From positions 12,307,655-12,371,654 of the forward strand of contig NC_092474.1 of the NCBI RefSeq assembly GCF_047495875.1: a DNA stretch of 64,000 nt. Reading direction: 5' to 3'. Source of the stretch: Pithys albifrons albifrons (taxonomy: Eukaryota; Chordata; Aves; Passeriformes; Thamnophilidae). The notes under the pieces were generated by a model, which did not search any database, had not been told where the DNA came from, and was given only the letters and a program-made list of their open reading frames with translations. The position numbers were made by a program, and so were the translations under genes. Shown here one piece after another: positions 11,866 through 24,360 of the stretch (position 1 is the first letter of the stretch; the number at the start of each line of letters is the position of its first letter).

Positions 11866-14800
11866 TGTGCACACATGTTATATGCCCTATACATTGACTG
11901 GCTGAACCCCATCACCGTCACGCACCCTCCTCACCACAGACTCACACACGTGTGCACACCACACCTGAACCTCCCAAAGTCAAGCCCCAATTTCCCTGTT
12001 GCTTTGAAGACAAGGCAAGTGCTTCCCAAACTCTGCAGGCCAACTGCCCCAGGGCTGTGTGCTGCTTTCACACCCTCTGGCCTTGCCCCTGCCCTCGGCT
12101 GCACCTCCTCGTGTCGCCGCTCACGTCTCGGGGCTCAGAGGCTGCTGTGCTGCAAATATTTGCATGCTCTGGGGGGAGGAACACGGTGCACTGGCCTCCA
12201 GTATTTATCCTGGAATGGCAAACAACATGGAAAGCAAAGAAGAGAAAAAGGCAGATAAGATAAAACTGTGTTACCAGGTCTAACAACATAAAATCAACAG
12301 AGACCGCAGAAAAAAGTTATCTGCAAAGACCAACAAATCCAGCAGCAAGGGAGCCTGTCAGAGGAGCCTTTCTGCAGGTTGGATCACCCAGAAGACTGGT
12401 GAGACAGAGCTGTTTGTCTCTTGGAATGCCCAATATCAAGTCATTGGAGATCACTGTCTGTGTCTCAAGACAATTTTCACAAAAAGATGTTTCCATGGTC
12501 TTTGTCCTGCCCACATCATGAGCCTGTTAAGTGCAACCAGCACCTTCAAAATACAGACCAGAATCAAAGACTCTTCCAGAACAAGCCATAGGTTATGTCT
12601 GCCTGAAGAGTGGCATGAAATGCTGCAGTAGTTAATTTCCAGTATGTCGTGGGACTGGATATTCCTTCCAGAAGAGAGATTCACCCAGCTGTGAAGGTTT
12701 CCTCTGTCTTTTCAGAAATAGCCACAGTTGCTGAAGTCTTAATTCATGCATGTGGTTAATTTATAAAGTGAAACAAAGTGTACTTGTTAGAAAAACTGCA
12801 TAATGATGAATCCAGAGGGAAAAAATAGAAAGGAGGTACTAGGAGAACCACATGTGAAAACCATATGGAAGGGGGTTCCACCAGCTTGGAACCAGATGGA
12901 AGAAAACATTGTCCCTGGACACTGTACAGAGTCCTACTGATAACACATGATAAATCATTCACTGAGTGTAAGCAGGAGAGTGAACATCACCACAGGCCAA
13001 GCTGTGCAGGGACAACAGGCCCACGGGCTGGAGGACATTAGATAAAAGGACAGCATGAAAAGCTCAGATGTTACTCCCTCATGTAGATCTAATCTATTAT
13101 CAGTGGGGATGGCCAGAAGAGCTGCAGAAAGGAATAAAAGCAGAGCTGCAGGGATGGAATGCACTGAAGGAAACCACAACACAGCCAAGTCTGCAACAGT
13201 GAGAGGCTGAACACAGATATGGGAGAATTGTCTCAATATTCACCCCTGTGAAGAAGAGACGAACCGTGTCCCCAAGCACGAACTTTTCTCTGTGAGCTTT
13301 GACAGGTCATTTAAGGTCATCTGAAGTCACAGTGCACACTCCCATTCACTCCAAAGCTCTGCTGCCTTCCCAGCCATGCTGTGTTACCCAAGGAGCCTAA
13401 ATTCTTCTCCCACACTCCTCTCTGTTTGACTAGAAGGTTCTCTGAGACAACATCTGTCTTCTCAGGAAGGACAACTGCTCCTGACACAAGAGGACAACAG
13501 GTCTGACTGGGTCAGAAGACAGGACAGCAAAATACCCATAAATGACACTCAGAAGTGGGTTGGACAGAAGGTGGCTGTGCTTAATGATCAGTAATTTATT
13601 GATAGCCATCAGCACCCAAAAGCATGGATACCTGCAGGAGTCCTGCTCAACACAAAGGGCCTGTTACAATGATGTGGAGCTGCAGATTGCAGACTGACAA
13701 CTAGTTAAAGCTCTGCATCCAGCTGAATTCTCCAATTCTGTTTATGGCCCAAGAGGTCATTCCCAATTATGACTCCTCTTCTCTTGCCAGTCTTTTCATT
13801 TCTTGGATCACAGAGAATTTTCCTACAGGGAGGAGGGAAGCCTAAAATGAGAAATATGACTGCTTCATGCCTCCATGTGCACAATTATCTGTACAAGCAC
13901 CAAACAAATTCTTGCCTTGAAAAAGGCCTGAAATGTCTCTTCCAAGTGCAGTGAATTATTTTTTAATGGCTGAAGGCTCTGTAACAGACCCCAGAGCAGG
14001 ATGGGTCACTGTGCATGGAGAGACACACACAGCCAAGGAAGCTGACTGGAACACATGCATGTAGGACCACCAAGGATGACCCTAATTAGACCACCCAGCC
14101 ACTCTGCTGGCCCTGTTTGGAGGAGCCAGAATCTCAGGGCATAAAACAGTGTCCTCGTGCGGGTTCCTTGGCCTGTGTTTTAGACCATCACGTATCTCCA
14201 GCGACTTCCTGCCACTGACCCTCTCAATAAATCACCCTAGCCAGTCTCCCTCCTTCCTGGCAACATCCTGTTCCTGCTTCAAAAATCCTCCCACTCACAA
14301 TTCCAAGGTTTGATATCAATCTTAAATAAATGCCTCTCTGGACTCTGCTGCATTCCCTAAGCCACCTTATCTCCTGCCTCTCCAGGACAGCTGCAGTTCA
14401 AGAAGCACATGCAGAAGCCCCTTAGGCCTTGTTAATTTTACTTCAGTTCTTGTGCCCTCTTCCTTTTCCCCACATTTTCTTAAAGAGGGGGAAAACTCAT
14501 GTACATAGCAGTGCAATTGTGTGCTTTGACTTCTGAGAGGGAAAAATAGTCCAAAAAAAGAGGCATTGTTGCAATTTTCTACATGAACTATTGTGAGAAG
14601 AAAATCCACAGGAGAGGTTCTGATCTGTGGTCTCCCTTGCTCTGGCTTCCCTCACTTCACAGTTGAGGTGAAGGAAAACTCTGTCAATACATCTACCCAC
14701 AAGAGTCCCTTCTTTAGCATCCAACAGATGGGGACCAGCTGACTCCATCTGATCTTTCCAACTCACATCCAAAGCCCAGCTTGAATTAAGGTATCCCAGT

Positions 14801-15214
14801 CAGGAAAACACCAGCCTTTGCTCCCCAGGTCACCACTGCAGAAAGCACAGGCACCTACAGCCAGTCAGGGCCTCCCAGTCCCATCCTTCAGATAAACAAC
14901 TTGAACCAAGCAGGATGAATCCAGACCCTGACACAAGTTATGTCTCTAAAAGCCCATGGAATAACTTGCAGTCAAAAAAACCCCAAAACACTTTTACCCC
15001 TTGATCCAGCAATGTCACTAAAGATTGGTTCAGGTTGGACTTAATTTAATTTTCCCTCAAGAACTCCTTCTCCATATATTTAATTATTTCATCACTTCTG
15101 TAACCTCTTAAGTTAATGATTTTACATCCCCACCCTCACCCAGGTGCCTTGCAGGTTACAATCCTTCCAAAAAATGGTATCACACAAATCAATGAGATTT
15201 GTCTGCTTAAATTT
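11866..15214. other. Single-copy non-coding stretch with possible decayed LTR signals
   Basis: No gene is recognised. A small CpG cluster (about 12060-12140) lies just downstream of the CR1. Two places (around 13042-13138 and 14141-14231) pair an ATAAAA-type TATA motif with an AATAAA about 85-95 bases downstream. This resembles a solo LTR promoter and poly(A) layout, but I could not find matching terminal inverted ends or target duplications. The rest is ordinary AT-leaning sequence. Confidence 0.5.
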
Positions 15215-15354
15215 TCACAGAATCCCAGGCTATTCTGAGCTGGAAGGAACCCACAAGGATCATTGAGTCCAAGTCTTAAGTCAATGGCCCAACATAGAGG
15301 ATTGAACCCATGACCTTGGTGTTATTACAACCAAGTTTTAACCAACTGAGCTGA
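15215..15354 (-). mobile_element. TguSINE1-like SINE (tRNA-Ile head, CR1 tail)
   Basis: Read on the minus strand, the element starts with a tRNA-Ile-derived head. The A box AGCTCAGTTGGT (plus 15341-15352), an anticodon loop GTAATAA with anticodon AAT (plus 15324-15326) and the B box GGGTTCAATCC (plus 15299-15309) are all visible. After a short linker it passes into a CR1 3' tail (plus 15215-15280, ACCCACAAGGATCATTGAGT and upstream). This structure is that of TguSINE1, first described in zebra finch, which is thought to be copied in trans by CR1 enzymes. The first few tRNA bases are missing, and the expected GCTAATAA loop has drifted to GTAATAA. It is not a functional tRNA gene. It supports a passerine origin. 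Confidence 0.88.
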
Positions 15355-16030
15355 TCTCAGGGTGTTCTCACTTACAAGGTGGCACTGGTGCTTACCTGCT
15401 GGCCTAGTCTTCTTTTTATCTTTCTCTGCTCTACCCTCATCTCTCCTTCCTTTTACAGAGCACCAAAATGCCCCTGATCATCAAATCCTGGAGTCCATTT
15501 CAATGAGGATCTCTTTCTGGCTGGAGAATTCCTTGAGTTTCCCCAGACTTCCATCTCTTTTTAAAAAAAATCTGTGTAACTAATTCATTAGTAATTCACT
15601 TGATAATGAGCCAGTGAGATAATCTTTAAGAAAAGCAGCAACTAACTAGCAGATTTCCAAGTCAGAAGATAAAGCTGAAGAAGAAACAAAGTCAGAAAAA
15701 CAAAGTGGGGTGAATAAGATGGCATGGCAGGCTCCTAAAATGTCCTCAGAATTTCTAAAGTAATCCTATTCCAGCATCCACCCCTCGGATGCCCTCCCTC
15801 TCCTCTCCTTATCACACAGTTCACTTGGCCGTGTCACCAACATATGTACTTAGCAGTGGTTCTCCTCAGAGGCACCGAAATAAATGGCAGGTATCAAAGA
15901 ATCAACTCGTCATGAATATTTCAGAGAGAAGCAACGTGAAAAGCTCCAGTGTCCCAGGCTCTCAGATTCCCAACAGAAGGAATAAAACACAATCCACACC
16001 CGCACACACACTCTGAGCTGGCTCGGCCAT

Positions 16031-16042
16031 CACGTGCACGTG
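16031..16042. promoter_or_regulatory. Two adjacent palindromic E-boxes
   Basis: CACGTGCACGTG is two perfect CACGTG sites placed head to tail and forms a 12-base palindrome. CACGTG is bound by bHLH and bHLH-PAS factors (USF, MYC/MAX, CLOCK/BMAL1 and TFE families). The motif contains two CpGs and sits in a CpG-poor, repeat-free surround. Function is inferred from the motif only. Confidence 0.4.
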
Positions 16043-17591
16043 GCTCATTTCAAGGCAAGACCACATATGTTAGGAGACAATCTGTCACGTTTTAAAAATA
16101 TATAAATATATATTAGATATCTCCCCTGTAGAATGTGCAAACTCTAAGCAGCTGGCAAGAGGGCAGTGGTGATTTAATGCAAGAAAACTGTGCCTTGCTG
16201 AAGGGGCCGGGGAGCTTGTAACGAGAAGCCTCTTTGACAAAGGCGCAGAGTGGCATCTTTTCACACAATTATATGTGGGTCACATTAACCTCTGCTGGGC
16301 AGGATTCCCCTGAGCTGCCTCTGTCTGTGTGTCACTGGGGAGAAATCAAAGCAGGGTTTCCTCTCCTTTTTTACCACAGTATTGGGCCATGCAGTGAAAG
16401 GATGGAGAGGGAAAAGGGGTTCCCAGCTCATCACACGCTGAACTCTGGAGCAAACTCCACATTCAGGGCCCAGCAGTCCCATTAATGAGATATGTTAATC
16501 AGTGGAGAGATCTGAGGTTTCCAGCTCTGCCAGTGCACCATAATATTACATATATATTGCTATTTATAACCAAAGAGACTTCATCACTTCATGACTTATG
16601 CCAGAAACTGATGGAAACTACTGGAATTTTGCTCTGTGGATGAAGGGACAGATGGGCAGAAGGCAGGCACACATTTTTTTCACAGGATTTGGAGGTACAC
16701 ATTTTCTCCTGTCAAGTACAATTCAAATTTGCAAAGGGAAATTTCAACAAAACCATTGTAATTCATTAACAAAGCAAATGTTTCTTTAACCAAATCATTT
16801 GGCTGTTCCACTGTTCTGGGCTGGCTTGTTTTTTTCAGTGTTTGCAGGGAATTTATTTACCAGACAAACCCATTTTTGGGAGCAGGGTGGCAAACTTGCA
16901 ATGAGATTAATTTCCCACTTTTAGTGCCTTGAAAGTCTGGTTTCCATGGATTTTTTTTTTCCAGGCACATCACCATGTTCCTCATGCTACCTCTGGACTC
17001 AGCTGGTGTGATGTGGTCTATAGCAAATGAACTTTATGTCCCATGGCAAACTGGATTTAAATGACAAGATCTTCTAAATCTGAGAAAGTCACCGTGGCAA
17101 CCCTTGCTTTTATTTTTATTCAAAGGGGGTTTTTTTTCTCAAGGAACTCATTCTGGAAATGAAGGACACACTCCTTGCAGTGACAACTGATAGTTACACC
17201 ATGTTCAACTCCCATCATTGTGCTCATTCACACATCCCAGAGGGCTGCAGGGTTTGAACTTGCAGGGCACAGTAGCTGGAAAACCTTTGAAGGCTGCTGG
17301 AGACTGGGAGATAAGGACACAAATGGGACGTGTCTGCCAAGACACCCAAAAGCAAAGATTAAACCCAACGATTTTAAAGGTATTTGAGCATTTTTTCACA
17401 TCTTGAGATCAGTTCCAGATCACAGGCTGATATTAAAGTACACTGGGGCATTCCCAGCACCAGTAATTGCTGCTCACCTTTCACCCTCTGCTGCTCATTT
17501 CCCCTCCATGCCAAAGTGCTCTTTCCACTTGTTTGTGCCAGGAAAACTCTGTGTGACCAGGCATTGAACCAGGCAGAGGAACCTTCCTGCT

Positions 17592-17614
17592 TTAAACAAA
17601 CAAACAAACAAAAA
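17592..17614. repeat. (CAAA)n short repeat
   Basis: Four to five tandem AAAC units are visible within the run AAACAAACAAACAAACAAAA. Confidence 0.85.
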
Positions 17615-20600
17615 CCCAAACATGTCAAACCTCTTTTTTTACCCTTTCCAAGCTGGATGGCTCCTCCCATCTGGTTCCCAACCACCAGCAAGAGCAGCAG
17701 GAACAAGAGGGCAGGAGACAACAGTGTCTTAAACCAATGTTACCACCAAGCAATTTGTAACATCAAACCACAGGCTAAATCTCAACTAAAAGCTTTTCGG
17801 GTGCAGAGTGAACACCTCTATTAAGATGAATTAAGCAATTCACAATGTTCAGAGCTGCACTTTCAAATGCAGTTTTTAAATCTTTATTTTCAACACTCAC
17901 CCTTGTACTGAAAATGCCCTGAAAGAAACCAGGTAGGAAACCCATTAATTCCAGGTTTCTGTAGAAGAGGGTTTTGTGTATATCCATTCTGTTTAATACA
18001 AAAGCCACTTTGACTCCATATCACTGCTGAGACACCAGAACTACCTTAAAATTCCCTAGTGCAGGTCCTGATAACCCCCTAGTCTCAACAGCACAGGCTC
18101 AGCATGGACTAATTTGTCCTGACAAGATTATTTGCAAATTAGGTGAGGAGGTCAGACAGCTGCCCTATAACCACATAAAAGTGTAGCAAGCACTGGCTCC
18201 AAGTTTATACCCTACCTATTTTTGTGTGTTTTTCACAGGGCATTCACTCCATGTGCCCTCTCAGCACCAGGTTTCACCCACTCTTAGGCCCAGTTTCAGG
18301 CAAGGATGTGTTTAAATCCCTGTCTCAGGTGTGTGTTCACCTAAACCAGGTGTTGTTCAGCTGAAAGAGTGAAATAGGTCCTCAGCTGGGAGGACTCCAG
18401 TGTGGTGAGGCAGAAACTGGATCACTGGGATTAAACACATGTAAAATCCCCACAGGGGATGGGAGCAGGTTTTGCCTTGAATTAACAGAAAGGGTGTTTT
18501 CCAGTGGTTTATGCACAGTGTGTCTGTGCTAGATGTAGGAGCCTAACCCATCTGGAGGGCTAAACATCGGCTGGTGTTACTGTGAGAGCAGTTTTGGATC
18601 ACACTCACAACATCCTCCTCCGTGAAGCTGTGCAAGGGCTCTGTCTCTGTGTTGTCATGTGGAGGAATGAGCTGCCTGTCAGTGGAATGAGCAGAGGATG
18701 AGGGATTTCCCACGCAAAGGGATCCAAACCCCATGGACTCACATGAACCCGGCCCAGATGTCTCCACTGTGTGTGCTGACACATGGCATGAGCATGCCCA
18801 AACAACAGAAGGAGCTGGAGGAGGCTTCACACTTGTCTTTAATTCTTTTTTTTTCATAGTCTATTAGGAAAACACATTGCTGGAGTTGATCCCCTGCTCG
18901 GTATTTTTGGGATCTGGGAAGCACTGACAAAAGGAAGGCTGTCTGGTTTGGGCCACTACAAGGATGTAGAAATGGTGTTTGAATACCACACAGTCACATC
19001 CCAGACAGACCCTACAGGCCAGGCAGACACACCAGGCTGAGCAAACCCAGTGGAGCCTTCCAGTATGGTCACAGGGGCAAGAAATGCACAAGTTCTTACA
19101 ACAAGCATCATGAATGCCACTGAGTCAGACCAAAAATCAACCTGATCTTTACAAGAAGCCACTGTGTGAGGGAGGATGCCACACCCAGGTGATCTTTCCC
19201 TGCTGTACCAGGTTATCATAGTAATCTTAACAACTTCCTACATCAGGTGGCCAGCACAGCCATCCATGGAGACATCCTCCAGTTCCTTCAGCATCTCTGT
19301 GCCTTTGGTGATTGTATTCCTTGGCAATGCCTTCTGCAATCTGTTCAGCCACTCAGGTCACAACTCATTTCCTTTTACTTGTTTCAGACTTATTACCTGA
19401 AGTGCTCTTCCAGTCCTCCTCACTCCAGAGCCTCCTTGCAGGAGCTATTCAGGGAATTTTTCAGTGCAATATCACTGTGAAAGGTCAGTGATGTTAAACT
19501 GAAATTTCTCTCAAAAAGAAGAGTTTTAAAAAGAGTGTGTTCTCAGGACCTGCATGGAATTTCTTCTGCCACTCCACTCCATGTTTCATTTTTAGGGTTC
19601 CTGTGTATAAAGGGGTACCCAGAGTTTCACACTACATGCAAGTATTTACCATGAACACAAAACTGAATGGCTCCAGGAAGACAAAGCCCTCTCAGTCACC
19701 CACTGCAGCTGAGCCAGTACCCCCACACCCACGGTGGGAGGCTCTGGTTCTAGTCCATGACATGAATAAGGTGGAGAACTGAGCTCTGGATTCTCATCTC
19801 ACAGTTTATGCTGGGGTGACTAAAGTTCTTGTTCTAGTGAATAACCACATGTTTGTTCTAAATTAGAACAGATTTGAAAATCCTTTCTCCTACCCAGTTC
19901 TGTTCTCTGTGCATTTCCTGTTCACTTGACCTTCACTCTTGAACTTCTACTTCCCTAAATGTGCCTTTGCTTGTCCAGCTGAGATCCATTTGCCTTTCCC
20001 ACTCACTTCTTTCCTGTTCCTCCATATCTACTGAGCAACCTCTTGCCCTGTTACTGCAGTGAGATCTCCAGCACTCAGACCCTGACACTGAACTCACTTT
20101 CCCTGACACTTTGGGTCTAATTCTGGCACAGGCAGGTGGATGCAGCAGAGATCTCTTCACCTGAGCCAGTATCATGAGAAAACATTTATAGTCACTAATA
20201 AGAAATAGAAATTTCCGTGGTGTGATTCAAATTATCCTGAAGTGAATCACTAAACTGGAAGATGGATGACTAAATCATGGAAACATCCCCAGTGTAAATT
20301 AACTCAGTTAAAAGAAATCATGCCTTCTGTCTTTGCTGAGACTCCCCTTAGCCACAAAAGAACATCACAAAGTCCCATTTGTTCCTTGTGATTCTGGGTG
20401 CTTTAAAAGGAGTGAATATTCCTGCCATTATCCTTTGTTTCAATGCCACTGTCTTAGACTTTCCTTCCTTTCCTCTCCCTTTTAAATGGTCTTGTTTTCT
20501 GCAGCCACAGCAGCTGATACCTCACAAACCCACTACTTGGTAGTCCCATGGCCAAAAGCAGTCCTCTTGTCCCAAAAGGAAAGTCTAACACTCCATTACC

Positions 20601-22557
20601 CTGTCCAGAAACCCTTTGTGAAAACCCACCAGAGATGTTCTCAGACAGCTGCAATTAATTAGACTGAAACAACAAGTAGTGTTGTCTGTACAGAACAAAA
20701 CTTTCAGGTGCTCCCAAAATTAACTCAACTTTTTGTCATGAATAAGCCCTCCCAGCACTAAAACATAAAACTCCACACAAATAAGAAACTAATTCAAAGC
20801 TTTTTTTCCACCATTTCAGGAGCAAGCCTTGCTTACAACCTCATCATATAAAGGACTTTGGTTCGGGGAGTTTCAAAAGGCTGTGAGGAAAGGAAGGGTG
20901 GTAGAATCCCTGAGGACACCTCATGGCCTTCCCCCATCTCATGTGTCTAATCTGAGCCCCAAAATAATTGCTCTGCTGTTAAAATGCCCTGGGGATGGGG
21001 CAGTGCCTCAGGAAGGCAGGAGCCATTTAGGACAAAATTATTTGTAACCCTTAGAGAAACTCTAAAAGCTTTTCAGGGAAAGGGATGAATTGGTTTTTGT
21101 CTGAGCAAATCTGATGTATAAAGGGGTAGCCCCATCAGCAGGTGACACAACCCAGATGCCACAGTGACTTGACACTGACTTTACAGCACTCTAGAGAGAG
21201 GAAGCAACGTCCCCTTGATCAGGCAACACCCAGGACCTCTCCTGCATCACTGAACACTCCAAAAGGCCCCAGCCCACCTACTCCCCCCAGACAAAATGAA
21301 ATGTTGTCCCCCATGCATCATTCATCAAAGCCAGGCCCTGTAATTAATAGCACCATTTGTTCAGGGGATTTCAGCAGGTACTGAAATCCAAAGCATCAAA
21401 GCATGGACAGTCTCATCCTGGTCTGGCAGATATAAATATGCCAGGAAGGCTTCACGTGACTCAGGAATCATTGGCCCTCTAAAAAGGGGGTTCAAAGGTC
21501 TTTCAAAGCACTGAGATTGCAGCTCCAGCATGGATGGATCCTAAGAAAGCAGAGTCATGGAACAACATGTGAGGAGTTTTGGTCTTTTGTAGCAAGATTT
21601 TGGGCTGGAATTGTCTTCACAAAAGTAGGAACAGCCACAATTACAATACCAGAACTCTGAGCATGAAACAAACGTGGAGCAGGGAGGTCCAACACAGCCT
21701 CTTCCTTTGGCAACACCTCCCACCATGGCAGCAGAAGCCCAGGGAGTGGGTGCTGTGAAGAGGCTACTACTCATCTCACAAATTCAGTCCAGACTTCACT
21801 AAGCCAGTGACACAGGATTTAGCTGGAAACCCTTTCTCCCACCACTGCAGCCAGAGGGCTTAGCCCAGCACAAGATCTCAGCCATCTGCTTAAAACTCCT
21901 CTGCTCCCCTGGAACTATTTTTTGGGGGCCTGTGGTTTTTCAGTGGAATTCAAAGAATAAAGCCTTGGTTCATTACATCATGACTCCAGTAATGTCTAGG
22001 AGTAGTTCACATTTGATAAAATCTCCCCAGATTACCTTCTGAAAGCCCTGTGGTGGGAGCACAGGAATGATGTGAGTAACCACTGAGCAGCTCATGGAGC
22101 AGCTCCTCCCAGGGACACTTGGGAGAGGCATCACTCCTGCTCCAAGGGAATGCTGGAATTAGCTGAACTCAAGGAGCTGCTCTGCCTATGGAGACCCAGG
22201 AAGGATGGCCTGGACTTAACACACACTCAGTCTCACTTTGCAGGAATTCTGAGCCCCAGGTTGCACCTCTTTATCCATCCCTTGTTGTCACAGTTTCCTC
22301 TGGGTGTATTATCCCACCTCCTGCCTGTGTGCTTTGGAATCTCTCTGGGGAAAGAAGGTGAAAGGCCTGTGGATGGTGTGAGACTGTGCTCTGAGTCCTG
22401 GTTCTTTAAATAGAGAAGAACTTTCCTTAAAATGTGGACTAAGACCTGAAGTTTGGGTGTGGTGGTCTTAGAGAGGATGGGCAGAGGGCATCCCTTCCAA
22501 ATCTTCACAAATCTTAACCCTGATATAAATATAATATGACAGACTACAACAACAACA

Positions 22558-22559
22558 TT

Positions 22560-22607
<48 letters not shown>
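22558..22607. repeat. (TAA)n microsatellite
   Basis: About 16 uninterrupted TAA units are present, preceded by a few CAA units (22547-22556) that look like a mutated extension of the same array. The minus-strand poly-isoleucine frame here is a product of the repeat, not a gene. A perfect array of this length is likely to be polymorphic. Confidence 0.97.
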
Positions 22608-22609
<2 letters not shown>

Positions 22610-24065
22610 TAAAAATAGAAAATGGCAAAACACAGGGAGATGAAAACTGCCACGCTACTCAGGGAGAACCTGAGGTAAACTCTTCCAAGAAAGCATTAGT
22701 TGAAAAGGAATCTGTTTCAGCCTTGTACATTCTGCCTTCAGGAGACAAGCACTTAATTTTGCAATCCATTACTACATGGTTAAGCCCCATGCTTTGGTGG
22801 AGCAGTGGATTCTGCCTCTCAGAGACACAGTGGGAAACTCAAATCTTCGTATAAAGCTGTGCAGGCACAATTTGTGTATATAACAATGCAAGGATGGGCA
22901 AGAGGCAACCTTAAAATCCTCACCTCAGGTGACTTCTCCCATGTCACTCCAGTGAAAGACAAACTGAGACACAATAACCAAGAATTCTGGTTCCCAGACT
23001 GTACTTACAACCACTAGTTCATGCTGCTTCTCATCAGAGCAATGTCACCATAAGACTTTTATTCATCTGAGAGAACAGAAGTGACAGCAGCTCTTTGTTG
23101 GGATTGGCCCCTAAGCTTCCCTTGTCACACCATAATTAGCTGATTGCTTTCGTGCAATTTGGGTGTTTCATTTGCAAATACGTTTGGATGTTTAATTCAA
23201 AGATTAAGTCCAAAAGCAGAGAATACAGCAATGTTATAACCCCTAAGAATAAGATGTTTCTCTTAACTAGGTGGCTCATCCCTTTTACTTACTTTCTGCT
23301 ACAGACTTAACAAAAGTCTTCATTTTTCTTTCGAAACTCAAAGGAGTTGGAGCCTTTGTTGAAAGCACAAGAGTCAAGGACAGGACCTGGCCCAGAGAAC
23401 TGACTGCCCAAGCCAGGCAACAGGCAAGAAACAAAATCAATACTAACATCACCTCCTCCTCCTTATAAACCAGGAGATGAACCATGAGGAGATGATATGA
23501 CCTGCCTGGGATCATTCCAGCTGCAACAGGACAGAACTCACAGGCTTGCCCAGAAGACCACCCTTCCTCCTGACCAGCAGCTGGAGGTCTGAACATGAGT
23601 AGTCTGGCAAAGGAAGGATTATGTGGCTCCTGTAGCTGAAGATTTCCACATACCCCGAGGCTTTGCCCAAACTGCCTCCCCTCCATGCCTTGGCACAGGA
23701 GCAGCTGAAGACAAATGCCCCAGCTTAGTGTTGTTCCCAGCAGGCTTTGGCACTGAATTCCTGGTCCGTGCCTCCCTTTAGAACTGGAATCCAATTTACA
23801 AAGCCTTTAATTTTAAACTTTCTCATCACTGCCTTAATAAAAGTAAATGACAGGTAATGGTCCCAGAAGCCAGGAGCCATTAGATCTTTCTCAACACTAA
23901 CAAGGGCTGATCAGACGCTTGTGCGCTCCTTTTCCAGCTCACGGAAACCCAGATCCCCACGGACTGCACAGACGGGGGAGAAACAGGAAACCAACCCTCT
24001 CCCAGGCAAGAGAAAAAAGGAGAGAAAAGGGAGGAGGAAAAAAAAAGCATAAACCCACATCAACG
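22608..24065. other. Single-copy non-coding stretch
   Basis: No gene or repeat is recognised. A 169-codon open frame on the minus strand (23285-23794) has no motif that I can identify. It contains one hydrophobic segment, but its composition follows the local base content, so I do not call it. The AT-rich part 23090-23230 keeps a few CpGs and looks like possible conserved non-coding DNA. CpG frequency begins to rise from about 23915. Confidence 0.5.
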
Positions 24066-24360
24066 TGGACACTGCAAACTGGGAACGGGCAGCGGGATGG
24101 CTGCGGGGAGCGGCCGCGCCCCGCTCCGGGTTGGCGCTGCTCGCCCCGTGTGCCCGGCGGGGCACGGGGGGCTCTCGGGGCGCTGCGGGCACCGGGGCTG
24201 CGCAAGAGCCGTGCAGCAAACCGGCTCTGATCTCTGCCCAAAGGCATCAGTGTCACACCGGCTGGCACGTCAGCTCGCCACAGCGTCAAGGCGGCAGTCA
24301 CGGTGCGCTGTCACAAAGAGAAATGGATATCATTTCAAACGCACAGCTCTGCGCGCAGGA
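24066..24360. promoter_or_regulatory. CpG-island-like block
   Basis: This is the most CpG-dense stretch of the window. The core 24085-24200 is strongly G+C-rich with CpG at close to unsuppressed frequency, includes a GCGGCCGC octamer at 24110-24117, and has several GGGG/CCCC runs. CpGs remain frequent to about 24360. Blocks like this commonly mark promoters or other unmethylated regulatory DNA in birds. There is no TATA box and no recognisable first exon. The open frames across it (up to 157 codons, plus strand) are expected where stop codons are scarce. It could be the promoter of a lncRNA, an unrecognised 5' exon or an orphan island. Confidence 0.6.

Larger units (their letters stand above)
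15355..22557. other. 7.2 kb without interspersed repeats or recognised genes
   Basis: I find no CR1, SINE, exon or RNA gene. The stretch 15780-16600 is AT-rich and contains a tandem E-box pair (16031-16042) and a TATATAAATATATATTAG run near 16100. A (CAAA)n run lies at 17592-17614. The many overlapping open frames of 60-146 codons match nothing I know. Confidence 0.55.

Noticed and set aside
15281..15354. A functional tRNA-Ile gene on the minus strand
   Set aside because: The acceptor 5' bases are missing, the 3' acceptor strand does not pair, and the head runs straight into a CR1 tail. It is the head of a SINE.
22558..22628. Poly-isoleucine protein on the minus strand
   Set aside because: It is simply the translation of the (TAA)n microsatellite.
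23285..23794. 169-codon minus-strand frame as a gene
   Set aside because: No recognisable domain is visible, there is only a weak hydrophobic segment, and no splice or promoter context could be tied to it. The length is within what chance can give in 64 kb read in six frames.
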